Positions 32,755 to 45,089 are shown, counted from the stretch's first letter. The stretch is DNA of 64,000 nt from Nephrocerus scutellatus (GCA_947095585.1 OX352763.1:117035908-117099907); one strand, 5' to 3'. Translations and numbers: made by a program. Notes: generated from the letters alone by a model not told the origin.

Positions 32755-34015
32755 CGGTTTAAAAGTCATTCTGTCAGCGTTTGAGAGGGTCTTGAGTGGG
32801 GTCCTGAAGGGGGTCGTAACGTAGTCTTGAGGGAGTCTTGAGAGTTGGTCTTCAGAGGGTATTGAGGGAGTCTTATGGAGTTATTGAGGAGGTCTTGAGA
32901 TGGATCTTGACGGTAGTCTTGAGGGGGGTCTTGAGGATGGCTTACGGGAGTCTTGAGGCGTTCTTGCGGTAGTCTCGATTGGGTTTGAGAGGGTCTTGAC
33001 GGGGGCTTAGCGGAGGTCTTAAGGGGGGCTTATGAAGGTTTGAGAGGATCTTGAGGACGGTTTTGTGGGGTCCTAAGGGAATCTTAAGGGCGATCCTAAG
33101 AGGGATCGAGGGGTGGTCTTGAGCGAGTCTTCACGGAGTCTTAAGAGAGGACCTAACGTGGTCTTAAGGGGTCTTAAGGGTGCTCTTCAGGGGTCTTGTG
33201 GGGTTTTTAGGAGAGTTTGATAATCTTGAGGGGGATTCAAAGGGGTCTTGGGAGGAATCTTCAGGGTTTCTAGGCGGTCTTGAGCGGGGTCTTGAGGAGG
33301 TCTTGAGGGGGTCCTGAGATATTTGAAGGGCGTCTTTAGGGGGTTTTGTGAGTGGTGTTGGAAGTTTTTAATAGGATTTAGAGTGTGGTCTTCTGAGCGT
33401 CTTGAGAGGGTCTTGATGCAGTCTTCAGGTGATATTAAGGGAGTTTTTGGTGGTATTAACGGAGTTTTAAGGTGGTCTTGAGGGGAGCCTTAATGTGGTC
33501 TTAGCTAGTCTCAATGTTGTTTTAAGATGGTTTGGAGTGGGGTCTTTGGAGCGCTTTGAGTGGGTATTGAGGGAGTCTTAAGATGGTAATTATGGGTCTT
33601 GAGGCGTGTCTTAAGGTGATCTTGAGGGAGTCTTAAGGTGGTCTTGCGGTGTTTTCAGGGGGTCTCGAAGGGTCTTAAGAAGGGTATTAAAGGAATATTG
33701 AGTGATGTTTGATGGGCGTCTTGAGGGAGGGTCTTAAGGGAGTCTTGATGTAGTCTTGAGGGGGTCTTTAGAGGATCTTAAGGTTTTCTTGATGGGGTCT
33801 TGATGATGGTCTTGAGGGGGTCTTGGGTCGGTTTTAGTGTGGTCTTGAGGGGTCTTAAGGGGGTCTTGAGTAGATTTAAAGAGGTCTTAAGGGCGGTCGT
33901 CCGGGTAGTCTCTAGGTGGTCTTGATACGTTTTTTAGAGGGTCCTTTGGGGTTCCTTTCGGGGTCTTTTGGGAGTTATTTGAGGGTTTTTGGTGGTATTT
34001 TTGGGCCTTTTTGGG
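32755..34015 (+). repeat. GTCTTGAGGGGG-type degenerate tandem array, ~1.25 kb
   Basis: More than 90 loosely conserved units around GGTCTTGAGG (for example 'ggggtcttgaggggggtctt') with spacing mostly 10-16 bases and variants GGTCTTAAGG and GGAGTCTTGA. The plus strand is rich in G and T and nearly free of C except in the CTT core. Frequent GGG/GGGG runs. No open frame. It ends with 'ttttgggtctccatatt' near 34020. Confidence 0.95.
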
Positions 34016-35215
34016 TCTCCATATTAGCATCCCATCTACATATTGTTGAAATTATATATACATATTTCATTAAAAACTAAAGAGTATAAAAATATTAAAA
34101 AAAAGCTTTTACTGAAGCAAAACTAGCCCCCTAAAAGGTAGAAAATAATATATAGGTGGTAGATCTGAAGGAACTAGAACTGTTATATAGTAAATGAAAA
34201 TTGCTGAAATGTTTTTAATGGATGGAAATCTGAAATATTTGAAGCTTAAAATCACATAATTTAAAAGAACCACGATAAGCATAAGCGATAAGAGTTATTA
34301 CTGAAAAAACCCAGTTCCTCCTAAAACTATGAATAAAAAAAACTCAAAATTATGCCATTGCAAGAAGAGCGCTAAGCAATTATTTTAAAACAATTCCAAT
34401 CAAATTCTATCTGGTAGAAGTTAAGATATACGACTGGACAAACTCACAAACTGACAAACAAACACATGCACGCTAAAAAAAATACCTTTATCCTGATTGT
34501 TAGCTTGCAATTAATCGAGAGTTGATATGAGTATATGATAAAAAACTTTTTTGCAATCACCACCATACCAATCCTTCTTAGTTTTATCATCACTACGAAT
34601 AATAATATTTTCCTCATCTTTTTATGGCTCTACAAGCGTTATCCGGTCCTGATGGCCTTCTGATTTGATTTTCTGATTTTAAAAGCCAAAAAAAAACCCA
34701 GCTAACTGAAATATACTGAAATAAAAGTTGGCATAGTCGCACCAAACGCCAATCCTGATATATCGAATCAATATAAATTCTTTTCACATCAGAAACCTTT
34801 CACTATGTAGAGTAGTTACAAGCAATACTCGTATTTCTAGTTAATGTACATAATATACAATACATGTATAGACGTTCGTTATTTTCGTGATAGTAGCTTT
34901 AGAGGATTTAAAAGGATTATAAAGGAAGCGACTACACCAAGTTTTGTTTGCTTACTTCCTACCTTGTGATATTTCGTAATCGGATATAATATTTGTTGGA
35001 TTTTGCGGAGACCAATTTGAAAGGCGTTGTTATCACGTCATTGAATTTATTTAGAATTTTGATTTTAAAAATAAGTAGCTTTTATTTTCTTCTTTTCATC
35101 TGTGACCGCAAATCTTAGTGAAATACGAAAATAACTTTCGTTAGATATTTTCCAACGTTCTGTTGATGAATTTCATGGGAAAATATAAAGCCAACACAAA
35201 ATGAATTCTAAAGCA
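34016..35215. other. AT-rich DNA with one dispersed repeat
   Basis: Mostly unrecognised. About 34365-34490 ('aaacaattccaatcaaattc', 'gttaagatatacgac', 'aaacaaacacatgcacgcta') is a member of the repeat family better seen at 36110-36525 and, inverted, at 44440-44665. Confidence 0.5.
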
Positions 35216-35217
35216 AC

Positions 35218-36085
35218 ACAGGTGTCCTGCCCAACGGAGCCTGCCGAGCGTAATTCTCTTCACGACGTCGACATCGCGGTAACGCTCGTAGATCTCTTCA
35301 TTATAGAGTCTCCGGAATCGTCCTTCCTCACATACGGGGCCAACAATTCTCCTTAAGACTTTTCTCTCGAACGCGGATTAGAGGTTGAAATGCTTTTTGC
35401 CAAGCACCCAAGTCTCGGATTCATATGTATGACCATTGTCTTATATACCAGCAGCTTGGATGTTGTGGTTAAGTTCCTTGATTTGAAGAGTCTTGACAGA
35501 CTATAGTAGGCTTTGTTGGCTTTAAGCAACAGTGCGCGTATTTCTGGTTCCATGCTGTTATCGGCTGCTACAGTTGACCCGAGGTACTTAAAGGATTGCA
35601 TTACGTCAAATTCGCGCTCGACTATTTTAATTGCGGGACCAATGTTGGATCTTCTAGTCGCAGACGTGGCCACCATGTATTTTGTTTTGCTTTATTTATG
35701 TGCACCCCAGATTTCGTGCTGCCTGCTACTGTACTGCACTTGAGTTTCTACCAACGATGTCATTGTCGTCTGCGTAAGCCAGTATCTGAATGGACTTATA
35801 GATGATTGTTCCTCTTGCCTATACGTCAGAGTCTCGGAACACTTTCTCCAATGCCAGGTTGAAGAGGACGCAGGCCAGTCTATCCCCTTGTCGGAGCCTG
35901 TTATAGATGTTGAATGGGCTCGATAGTGATCCGGAAATTTTTACTTGGCTTATATCATGGGTCATGGTCAACCAGCATATTCGTGGCAGTTTATTTAGGA
36001 TGCCATATTTATCTCATGGCTTTGTATAGTTCTACTCTGGCTATGCTATCATAGGCGGCTTTAAAGTCTATAAAAAGATGGTGTA
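35218..36085 (-). mobile_element. RTE-like LINE, palm to C-terminus (truncated both ends)
   Basis: The minus strand reads a motif A region near 36060 ('[20 protein letters not shown]' in its relatives), then an NGLRQGD-like block, VATSATRRSNIGPAIKIVER, FKYLGSTVAADNSMEPEIRA, LLKANKAYYSLSRLFKSRN, and the C-terminal 'DVDVVKRI' block near 35280. It lacks an (ATG)n tail and starts at 'ggtgtcctgcccaacgg', so it is 3'-truncated. Frameshifts at about 35390 and 35750. Confidence 0.85.
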
Positions 36086-36109
36086 GTAAGTTTTGAAACT
36101 CTAGTAAAA

Positions 36110-36525
36110 ACTTAAAAAAACGCGCCACGCGCCTTACGCCACGCGTCACAATTTAAAAGCCAGTCCCATTAAATTCTGACTGGTAAAAGCCGAGATATAC
36201 GAGTTAACAAACAATGATGAAAATGATGATAAATGAAAATTGTCAGACTTGTTTTGCCCAAGTCTTCCCTTAAAAATAAAGTCCTAGATCTGTAACTTTA
36301 ACTTGCAAACTTTTTACTTTGCAAACGTGTATTCAGTATTTTTTTCAGTTTTCACAGAAAATTGCGCCTTCCAAAGCCGAGCACTAACCAGTTGTTTTAA
36401 AACAAGTCCCATCAAATGTCGACTGGTAGAAGCCGAGATATACGACCCGGCAAACAAACGTACAAACGTACAAATGTACACACGTTCGCTCTTCGCCATT
36501 CGGGCTCGCAATTAATAAATAATCT
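36110..36525 (+). repeat. Two copies of a dispersed repeat (GACTGGTA...GATATACGA)
   Basis: Copies at about 36150-36235 and 36395-36520 share 'gactggtagaagccgagata' and 'tatacgac'. The second continues into short tandem 'caaacgtacaaacgtacaaa' and 'cgttcgctcttcgccattcg'. Relatives at 34365-34490 (plus) and 44440-44665 (minus). Resembles the termini of non-autonomous Helitron-like elements. Confidence 0.65.
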
Positions 36526-36639
36526 ACTCTATGGCTGTGCAGTCTGTGTCCGTCGAGGGGACCGCTGTATCTTATTTTTCGATAGGTTTGATACTTGGTT
36601 AAACTCGGAAGATAAAAGGCGCAAGGCTGCTAGTACTTA

Positions 36640-37095
36640 GAATGTCTAGAACGGGCACTGTCTTCGTATGTAGCAGCCTTACCGTACAACTGCAGGACCG
36701 TACGTGCCTGGGATAGTTTCTATCCTGGGCGGCCTAGGATAGGGTGTCATCCTATTGGCAAATTATTGGGTTCGAAGTTTCGGACGATGTGCTGCCAAAG
36801 TTGTAGTGTACCTACGCCAAAAGCACTCATACTGAACGAGCTGAGTCTCTTGATGTCAGATCTCACCAAGGTCGCGTTGGTATTACGGGAGTTGGTTCCG
36901 CCCACAGAGATAAGGTTGATCTCCTTGGAGGTTAGCTGAGTCTGGGCCAACTTTTGGTTGAGGACCCAGTTTCGTTCTGGGCTTGACCTACGTAGTAGTT
37001 TACGGTTTACTCTCAAACCGGACTTAATGGCGAAAGCTAGGCAAGCAGGATTCGTCCCACTCAAAGAATGATGTGCAGCCTGTGTATCCTAGGCC
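36640..37095 (-). mobile_element. Uncharacterised ~0.4 kb repeat element
   Basis: The minus strand has an open frame (37064-36750, with NPACLAFAIKSGLRVNRKLL, TNATLVRSDIKRL and a GTLQLW stretch). A related but frameshifted copy is inserted in an RTE LINE at 61050-61430, in the opposite orientation. Both copies include 'acatcattc' at one side and a ccTAGGccgcCTAG-like dyad at the other ('ctatcctgggcggcctagga' here). The protein resembles no family I can name; it may be the end of a larger element. Confidence 0.6.
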
Positions 37096-38327
37096 AAGAG
37101 ATATAAGGTATTATAAGCAAGAAAGTGACGTAAGGTCGAAACCACGTTTCTATCTCCTTTACGCCGCAGATCCCTTTCTCCGATTATATATACGATTTAC
37201 TCCTAATGAGTCGCCCCTTGAAGTATTTTCCACTCTTAGTAAAAGACCCCGTACCATGTACACTAAATTACCAACCTTACCTCTGTTATGTATCAACAAT
37301 TTAGGCCTACATTTTCTAATTAATTTTAATTAATGTGGAAATGTGGAAATTTCAAAAAAATTGTCAATTGCCATTAAAGTTTCAAAGTTTAAATAGGTCA
37401 CTTTAATGTGAGTAAAATATTGCATATCCTTGTATGCTACATTATGTGTATCCGCATATCCTTTTAACAGGATTATTATGATTATGAAATAATTTCTTCC
37501 TCTGTGTGCACTGCACGAAGAGAATTCCAATACTGCTACATACTAATTATTGCATTAGCATTATTGTTCCGTTGATCTGTTGTTTAATTAATTATTTAAT
37601 TGCGTTTTTTTTGTGCACAAATAGTCTCGTCGTTTATTCCGTGAGAGGGATGTTTAGATATAAAATTGTACGAAAGCGAACATTTCGACGTGTCGTACCA
37701 TCAATCAATTTGGAAAACCAAAAATTGACCGGAAAAAGTTAAATGGATTGGAAGGAGAAAGAATCCTGTGATTTATACAGCACAATAAACCGGCAGAAAC
37801 CCTTTAAATCTACCCAATTGTATTGATTTTACCTTTCCCTTTGAACGCTTTCTCAAAAATACAATTTTGCAATACGCTTGGCTAAGCTTCAACCGGGATG
37901 ATACACATCCCATTGAATTGGTGTTACGACCCTTTGAATTCATGAGAGGAACACGTAATTTGAATTTATGCCGCGTATTTCTTCATTTGTGACCTTTTAG
38001 TTTACCCAACGGGCCGGGCTTAGTAGGATTTTTCTTTTTATTTGTTGCTGGCTATCTTATTCCAACTCCTTCTCATGAGAGAAAACTAAAGACAACAAAA
38101 ATTAATTGAATTGAAGTCAAAACTTTTGGCATAGTTCTTTAAAGAAGGTTTTTGTTTTGTTTTTTTATACAAAAGAACTCGATAAAAAACCACGCAAAGA
38201 GGAATTTCTTTGTTTTTTTTAAACCATCACGTATACAAGAATTCCTTTGTATAGTTGTTGTTTAACAGAGAAACTCTACAAAGTATCCATAAACATTACA
38301 TCTATTCATGTTTGTTAATTTAAAATA
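37096..38327. other. AT-rich DNA, nothing recognised
   Basis: Short open frames only. No gene, RNA or repeat family recognised. Confidence 0.5.
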
Positions 38328-38412
38328 CAGTAGAGTCGCAATAAGTTCAATACTTTAAAAACCATGCGTATTATCGAGTTTTTCAAGTTAAAGGAACATC
38401 ATTCAGTACACA
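38328..38412. mobile_element. Tigger/pogo-like terminal sequence or tiny MITE
   Basis: 'cagtagagtcgcaataagtt' preceded by TA resembles pogo/Tigger ends. About 40 bp on, 'tcgagtttttcaagttaaag' then 'gaacatcattcagta' looks like the opposite end, so this may be an ~85 bp internally deleted element. A similar right-hand end lies at 42690-42733. Confidence 0.45.
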
Positions 38413-38519
38413 GGATAAAACAAACAAACAAAGATCAAAGATCAAAATTTTATTGTTTAGGTTATTTAACATAAACCTTTTTTTTTTGTGTGCGTGTACC
38501 TTAGCTCATATGGCTGACA

Positions 38520-38890
38520 CTGCGACCTAAAAGATCTATTGTAACATAGGGTGAGGTTAATCTAAGAGGTGATCTACCTCCCTAATGAAGCATAGTATGC
38601 CCTTAGTGGCAGGGTTATTTTAACGCTGCTGACGAACATATTTCCTTATGGAAAATACTCCTCCTTAACCAAATTAATGCTGGGCATAGACAAAGAATGT
38701 GCTCGTATGATTCGTCATCCTCCGAACAGAACATACATTCCGTTTCTGAGCCTAGGTTAACTTTGTTAAGGTTATACCGTAAGACACAGTGACCTGTGGA
38801 AAAACTCACCAGCTTTATAATGATATCCTTATCAAGATTATGGTTTTCCCTATAGAAGTACGACCTGAATAATCTATTGGATTGTTTTAG
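38520..38890 (-). mobile_element. LINE RNase H tail domain
   Basis: The minus strand reads FSTGHCVLRYNLNKVNLGSE, CMFCSEDDESYEHILCLCPA then LIWLRRSIF: the GHC...CxFC...H.LC.CPAL zinc tail downstream of RNase H in LINEs. The Cys and His residues are intact in this stretch (38809-38615). Confidence 0.8.
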
Positions 38891-38904
38891 CTCTGAGACA
38901 TTTT

Positions 38905-40245
38905 TCCAATGGGTCGGAAGAAGTTTGTGCTCCCAATTATTAATCAGCGCTACGGCGGTAGTCCATTTGACACCACAGTAGGGTTCCTAGCTAATAAAGA
39001 TTTTCAGAAGCTGTCTCCTACTCAAATATGTCCCCCGAAGCTGGAGAGGAATTCGGTTGGTTTTAATACCCAAAGCAGGCAGAAGCGCCCATGAATCATC
39101 AGAGGATTTTATGCCTCTAAGTCTCTCATCGTTCTTGGTAAACGCTCTGAAGGGAATTCTAGATCATCATATCAGGCAACGATTTGACGTCACACAGAAG
39201 AATCGAGATCTCAACACGCTTATCTCAAGAGCACGTCCACGGAAACCGCTCTCCATGAGGTAGTGCGAACGATTGAGCACCCGATTCACTACAAGCAGTT
39301 CACGCTAGCCACCTTAGAAGGCGCCTTCAACAATGTTCACATTGAGAACATTAAGGAAGCTCTGACCCAGTCAGTAGTGGAATCCTTTCAAACGCAATGG
39401 ATCATTTTCATGCTCGGTTGCGGGATTATACACGCCAGTCTTGGCAGCTATAACATTACCAAACGAGTCGACAGAGGGTCATCTCTCCCTTATTGTGGGT
39501 GATTGTAATTAACAAAATGCTACTTAAACTTGAAGATGATAGGACGAAGGAAGTTGCTTACGCAAATGACGTACTGATACTCGTATCAGGCCAGTATCAT
39601 TTTGTGATCAGTGAAGTCATGGAAAGGACCCTGGGCAACAAGCTGTGGCCTTGGACTCAACCCTGGGAAGACTGAATTGGTGTTGTTCACTCAAAACTCA
39701 ATGGGAAAAGACTCAGCCTTACCCCCATCGCCAAAAATCTCGGAGAAATCTTAGGTGGGAGGCTAACATAGAGAACCAGGCTAAGAAAGCGTGGGTGGCC
39801 TTCTATGCCAGCAGCAAAACCATCGGCAGGACTTGGGGTCTTCAACCAAATTTGGCTCTCTGGTTGTACACAGCTGTTGTACGACCAATTCTTACCTATG
39901 GATTGCTGGTCTGGTGGTCAGCGATGAAGAAGAAGTATAACGTCACCAAACTCAGTCGTTTAAAGCGATCAGAAGCAGTAGGCATCACAGAAGCTCTACG
40001 GTCTTGTCCGACCGAGGCCCTTAACACCATATTGCACCTACTACCTCCTGATATATTTATCAGGTATTTTGCGAAGGCATGATACCATCATCTACTGACT
40101 ACTGCATCCCCAAATTTTGCTTTAACTCTTCGTTCAGCGTCGAGTTTCCTACCAGTGGAAACTGGAAGGATGGGGCAGTAACGAGGCAAATTTGACGCAA
40201 CAATATTTTTTTGTCTGGCAGTGCATCGTAGCAACTTTTAACTGA
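38905..40245 (+). mobile_element. I/LOA-like LINE, reverse transcriptase and start of RNase H
   Basis: The plus strand reads LSLSSFLVNALKGILDHHI ('FLLKTLERLLD' block), ARPRKPLSMR / VVRTIEHP.HYKQFTLATLE then GAFNNVHIENIKEAL (motif A region, the D of 'DIEGAF' lost), AYANDVLILVSG (motif C, YADD altered to YAND), NLALWLYTAVVRPILTYG, LVWW, CPTEALNTILHLLPPDIFI. A remnant of the first RNase H strand lies at about 40190-40220. Several frameshifts. Confidence 0.88.
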
Positions 40246-40644
40246 TAAAGAATCCATTAAGTTGGACGACATCGCTTGAAATACTGCCTGGCTTTATGTA
40301 AAGATACATATTCTCGAATGCCTAATGCCCTTACTAAGGTTTATCCTAGCGCAGATCTCGATGGCATGGAGTTCAGCCTAGAAAACCGTGGAACTCATTC
40401 CCATATATACCGAGACTTTGGTGTTGGGTACAAAGACACCAGCTCAAACTCCGGATTCCATATTCGATCCACCTGTGACCCCTACCGGACCTTTAGCGTC
40501 CACTACCGGAACACCATTAGACCCGTTTGTACTGTCCAATGTTTCTACCTCAAATAACGTGCAAAAACCTCACTCACCTCCTAATCATGATGTCGGGGAT
40601 ATTGCAATACATGCCTCTTTCGGGAATTAGGTCAAGTATTTTTA
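40246..40644 (+). other. Unassigned open stretch, Pro/Thr/Ser-rich
   Basis: A frame at 40388-40630 encodes a Pro/Thr/Ser-rich peptide (TPDSIFDPPVTPTGPLASTT) with no recognised domain. Composition resembles the disordered ORF1 or N-terminal region of some retroelements, but this is a guess. Confidence 0.3.
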
Positions 40645-42500
40645 GGTGTCCTTTATGGTCACCAGGTTTATACTTGTATTCTAGCTGCAGCTTAATAGCG
40701 CATCTATCGGCCATCTTCCTAATGGAGATTTGTAAGGGTGAAAGCCCTCATCCGGCATCCGTGATACCGAGACAGGCAATCTTTGAATCGTTTAAAGGTC
40801 AGTTGCCTTTATTCGTTAAAGAACTTTCGGCCACCACTCGATGGCACTTACATGATAATAGGCCTTACCATCATTGTATGCATCCACTATATCATTTTAG
40901 GACTTAGACCCCAAGCTCTGCAGCAAAGACGTCCCTAGTGGCGCGTTCAATGCCGGTCAAGGATAACTTCAAGATATTTAACCTCGCTGGAATAAACTAA
41001 AGTGGTGCCTTAAATAGTGATAGGTTCTAGATTGTCCAATATTCTTTTTGTGAAAGGCACTAGAACGTTTTTGCAAGTATAGATGGGCAGTACTTCTAAG
41101 CTGCACCATTCTAAAACGTGTAGTAAAGCACTTTGCATAAAATTAGTACTGGTCCTACAGCCAAGTCATCCTCAAAACTCCTCCTTGGGGACAACTCTTA
41201 ACTGCGGTCACTGAAACAGACACTCCTCCTGAGAAGAAAGTAATTGCTCGACTTTCGAGCATGGCCCTTATTCATTATACAGGCGACAGTGCCAAATATT
41301 TCACAAGGGAACAACATTATTTGATAAAATACTGCGACTTTAACATGATATTTGTGAACAGGATAGATTGGTCGAGTCTGCGATACCTCTGCTACTGATT
41401 GATCTTGCTATTGAGTTGTAGCCAGTGTTATCGAATGCGTCTCCAATGTCTAGGAAAGCACACAGAGCCACTTCCTTGAAACGAAAAGTTCCTTGTATCT
41501 TCTTCATAAGATTGTAAAGGGCACCTTCTGTAGTTTTACCTTTTCTGTATGACAATTGACTTGAGTGCAGAGGGTTAGGCAATAATTCTAACCGGCCTCT
41601 AATATGAACATCTGTAAGTCTCTCCATTGTTTTTAGGACAAATGATGTTAGACTTATAGGTCTGTATGACTTAGGCAGCTCACTAGGCCTACTGCTCTGG
41701 CTCTAAATAAAGTAATCATGCCCGGTAGGATGAGACCGATTGCATTATGTAGAAGCGCTGGAAAGATCCCATCACCACCGGTTTAAAAGAGCGTACTGCC
41801 CATTTAACATTGCCCTGACTGAAGATTTTACCGGATAAACTAATTACCCTATTAGTAATACAGACCCTTTGGTCAGATGCGTTCGGGTACGTGTATGGTG
41901 CACGAGTAGACGAACCTGGGAAATGAAACTGGAATAGGGTTCTGATTGTATCCTCACTGTCCGTCGTGTGCGTGCCATCGGCTAAGCCTTTTTTTTCGTG
42001 CAGCTAGTGAGCTAGTGACATTTGGACAATTTTTTCGCAGCATTGCCTCCAAGTGGCAAGTTTGGATCGTCTTAATTCAGAGTTGTACTCTGTATGGGCG
42101 AATCTATATTCGTCCCAACTCTTCGTGCGTTTTCTAACTTACTTCCCAAGCTTAGTCAGCTGGTCGTTCCATCTGGGAACCTTTCGTTTAGACAAGCTGG
42201 TTTTAGTAACACAGCTCTCATTACAGGATGTTAGGAACATATAATTTAATTGGTACCCTGATTCATATAGTTCCCTTGTGGACATACTATAGTTGTGACA
42301 AGCAGATCGAATTTAGAGAGGACGAGTCCCTGATACAGATTCCAGCCCGTAAACTTTGGATCATATCTAGAAGAAGCATGTGTCAGTTTGCCAAGAATGT
42401 CAAATCTGATGTGCTGATGGTCTGACAGCGAGGCTTCGGCAGACACATTCCAGTTTTCAACTATGTTGGAGATTAAATGGACTGGCGACTGTCAGGTCGA
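40645..42500 (-). mobile_element. I/LOA-like LINE, endonuclease C-terminus to reverse transcriptase
   Basis: The minus strand, from 42500: SDHQHIRFDI (endonuclease SDH motif), then TGWNLYQ, TKLG, SWDEYRFAHTEYN-like and SKLATWRQ, an SGK/ISLSG linker, GDGIFPALLHNAIGLILPG, MERLTDVHIRGRL, QLSYRKGKTTEGALYNL and LCAFLDIGDAFDNTGYNSI (motif A; Gly for Glu in 'DIEGAF'). Below about 41340 it is too decayed to follow. Same family as 38905-40245, opposite orientation. Confidence 0.8.
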
Positions 42501-42555
42501 GTACCTCTTCGCGAATCGCATTTAAAAGGTAGATCTAATAGATGTTACAAGCATA

Positions 42556-42665
42556 TCTACTAAAGAGAGGACAAGTCCCCGATATAGATTCCAGTCCGTG
42601 GATAATATCTAGAAGAAGCACGTGACAGTTTGCCAGGAAAGACAAACCCGATGTGTTGAAGCTAT
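42556..42665 (-). repeat. Duplicated piece of the adjoining LINE
   Basis: 'agagaggacaagtccccgat' through 'cagtttgccaggaaagacaa' repeats 42312-42420 in the same orientation at about 85% identity, giving a second copy of part of the LINE endonuclease region outside the main element. Confidence 0.8.
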
Positions 42666-42689
42666 AGAGTATATAGTGCTAAATTTCTC

Positions 42690-42733
42690 GTTTTTTAAAT
42701 TATTGGATAGTTCAAGTTAGAGGAACTCTACTG
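42690..42733 (-). mobile_element. Tigger/pogo-like right end
   Basis: Reverse complement reads 'cagtagagttcctctaactt' then 'gaactatcc', followed outward by TA. Its first nine bases match the left end at 38328 in inverted orientation, again with TA outside. Confidence 0.45.
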
Positions 42734-42824
42734 TATACATTCAAAAAGCGAGTGTAAGCTTCATTTTCGTTATGTGTACGATGTTTTTCCTTTTTGAGAA
42801 TGAGAATAAAGGAAGTTGGATTAC

Positions 42825-42955
42825 TGAATGTGCATAGACATCTTCCTCCTTCACTCTCCTTGATTCCTTTATTCCCTAACGACCACGCTGTGCTTAGCAT
42901 TATAAGGGTGCAAATCCCTTTAGCGTGTGTACAATATGAAAATAAAAAAACCGCA
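42825..42955 (+). mobile_element. Jockey-like LINE 3' UTR and tail
   Basis: 'cattataagggtgcaaatcc' followed by 'ctttagcgtgtgtacaatat' and an A-rich end match the 3' UTR of 14796-15285. Preceding codons correspond to the last residues of that family. Strongly 5'-truncated. Confidence 0.75.
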
Positions 42956-44439
42956 GATTAGCCATTATACTTAGTAATAGAAGAAAGTTTTGTAATCCTT
43001 ATTTTTTGAATTTTGAATACTTTAAGAGATCGCTAATACGTCAACACATTTTCCTTTTTTAGCAATTACTCAACTGAACTCATGGATAACCGAATACTTA
43101 ATATCCTCTGGCAAGCTGTTAATTTTTTTTTTAATTATTATATCTACAGTCGTCCTTTTTGGACTACGATACATAAAATGTGTAGTATAGCAACTCTGTC
43201 TTAATAAAACTTTTAATAGCAACACAATATGCCTAAATAAGAAGGCAGTTCTTGTTGCTAACGTCTCGCGCCATAATACCCCAAAAATGTATCATCATCA
43301 AAGGATAAAAAAAACTTACCAAACCTATGCTTATCCCATGTAATCTCTGAAATATTTATACCATCCACTCACAGGGGGAGATGTTCTCATCATGGACATC
43401 ATATAAAATATTCAACATGGGTCAGTTGCACGTCTAAGAAGATTCAATTTATAACCAAAAGATATTTTCGAGGGCATTATTTTTCCTCCTCCTTCTCTCG
43501 TTCATGTTTTTTTTTTTGTTTTTATCCTCAGCAGGCACAAAAAAGGACGTGCGAAATTTGTTTACATACATAATGAGCTTCTCCTTATCAGTAAATTTTC
43601 ATTAGTTCCTTTGTGCTTCTGGTGATAATTTTGTGGGTAGGGAGAAGCGCCACCGAGACTTTCAGCTGAATATTTCACAAAGCGTGTAGCAGTAAAATGG
43701 ATTCGAGAACAGCATGAGCACGCATTTATCTGACGTACAAACAAGCAAGCAAACAATCTTTGTCTTCACCCATAACGCTATTTTTTTCAAGATTACAGCG
43801 TTCATCGGAGTTGTTCGTTGTTCCACCACAGCGTTTTAGGGGGAAAACTTTTACGAGCACTTCGATAAAATCTGCGTTATGCATGCATGTATCACAAGCG
43901 GTACGAGTTTATCTTGGAAAGTACATAAATAATAAGATATCGGGTCTGCCCGGAAAATTCGATGAAACTGTTACTTCCCTTGCATTTAGAGAATCGTCAT
44001 CAAACGAGCGTAAGTAATTTACCCGCCAGTTGGAAGATGGTGTTTGTGAGTTTGCTTTGCTGTCTACTCAACTTCGATGAATTATGTTGCTTATTATCTA
44101 TCTTCGTCTTCTAACATGATTAAAAGGACGTGAAGAATGAAAAACCCCGTTTGCGTTGTATTTCAATCTTCAATTTTCATCACTTTGAAGATGAAACCAT
44201 GAGTCGTAAGTGTCAGGTGATAAACTGAAAAATGTTGACAGTGAAATAATTCTTTCCACTATGCAGAATAAGTCTTTTTTTCCTACGATTACAATTTTTA
44301 CTTAAAATCGTTAGAGAGGATTGCGGTATGACACGGTGATGACATTTGAAGAGTGTCTGGTATCTGTATCAGCATTCTTATAACTTTTATTGCGATCCCC
44401 AAGGGTAAGCTTATATTCAGAGGACATGAAAATTGTTCA
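42956..44439. other. Unassigned DNA
   Basis: No recognised gene or element. An open frame at 43760-44017 ends beside a 'gcgtaagt' donor-like sequence but has no homologue I recognise; treated as chance. Confidence 0.4.
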
Positions 44440-44665
44440 GTGAACGTGTATAAATTTGTACGTTTGTTTGTCGTGTCGTAAATCTTGGATTCTACCAGTC
44501 CAAATTTTTTTTAAACAATTGATTAGCGTTCGGCTTGCGATCGCGTAATTTTTTCATTCATAGGGGTTACTATCCCTGAGAAAACTAAAAAAATTACTCA
44601 ATCTACGCACCGCTATCGATTTTTTTTAAGCCTGAACGTTTGCAAAGTAAAAGGTGGTTTTTTCA
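44440..44665 (-). repeat. Inverted member of the GACTGGTA repeat family
   Basis: Reverse complement of about 44455-44510 reads 'tggactggtagaatccaaga' then 'tttacgacacgacaaac', matching 36395-36480. The remaining bases to 44665 are probably part of the same element. Confidence 0.6.
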
Positions 44666-44844
44666 GTCTATTTCAGAATGGCATATCGCTTATGAATGAA
44701 AGACCTACATTTAACGTTGCATACTATTAGGCATCTAAACTTAATTACAAATAAATAAACTTACGAAAGTCGGCACTAAGCAATATCTGTTAAACTTATT
44801 ATATTCCGCGCATAATAATATGTACTTTCTTAGCACCTGTATCT

Positions 44845-44950
44845 CATAGAGCATCTAACTCGACTTCGTACTATCGTGTGCGTTTCTAGCGATGAGTTTT
44901 AGTTCCCTCCAAAACTTTCCTAGTTGCCTAGATTCGTCCAACGTGGCTGA
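44845..44950 (-). mobile_element. F52C9.6-like LINE C-terminal scrap
   Basis: 'cgtgtgcgtttctagcgatg' then 'agttttagttccctccaaaa' parallels 26818-26880 within the C-terminal coding end of the F52C9.6-like family. Confidence 0.7.
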
Positions 44951-45089
44951 TATTAACATTTTAAATTTCCCATATCATGGCATGGCAAAGGGGGGTGTAC
45001 TATAGCCTATAACCTTCCTTTGCCTGCTAAAGGAAGTAAGGTTGACGCGAAGCCAATAACCTCGCCAGTAAAGAAACGTTATTACGGAA

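Noticed and set aside
43760..44017. Host exon ending at a GTAAGT-like donor
   Set aside because: No recognisable protein family and no acceptor or composition support; likely chance.
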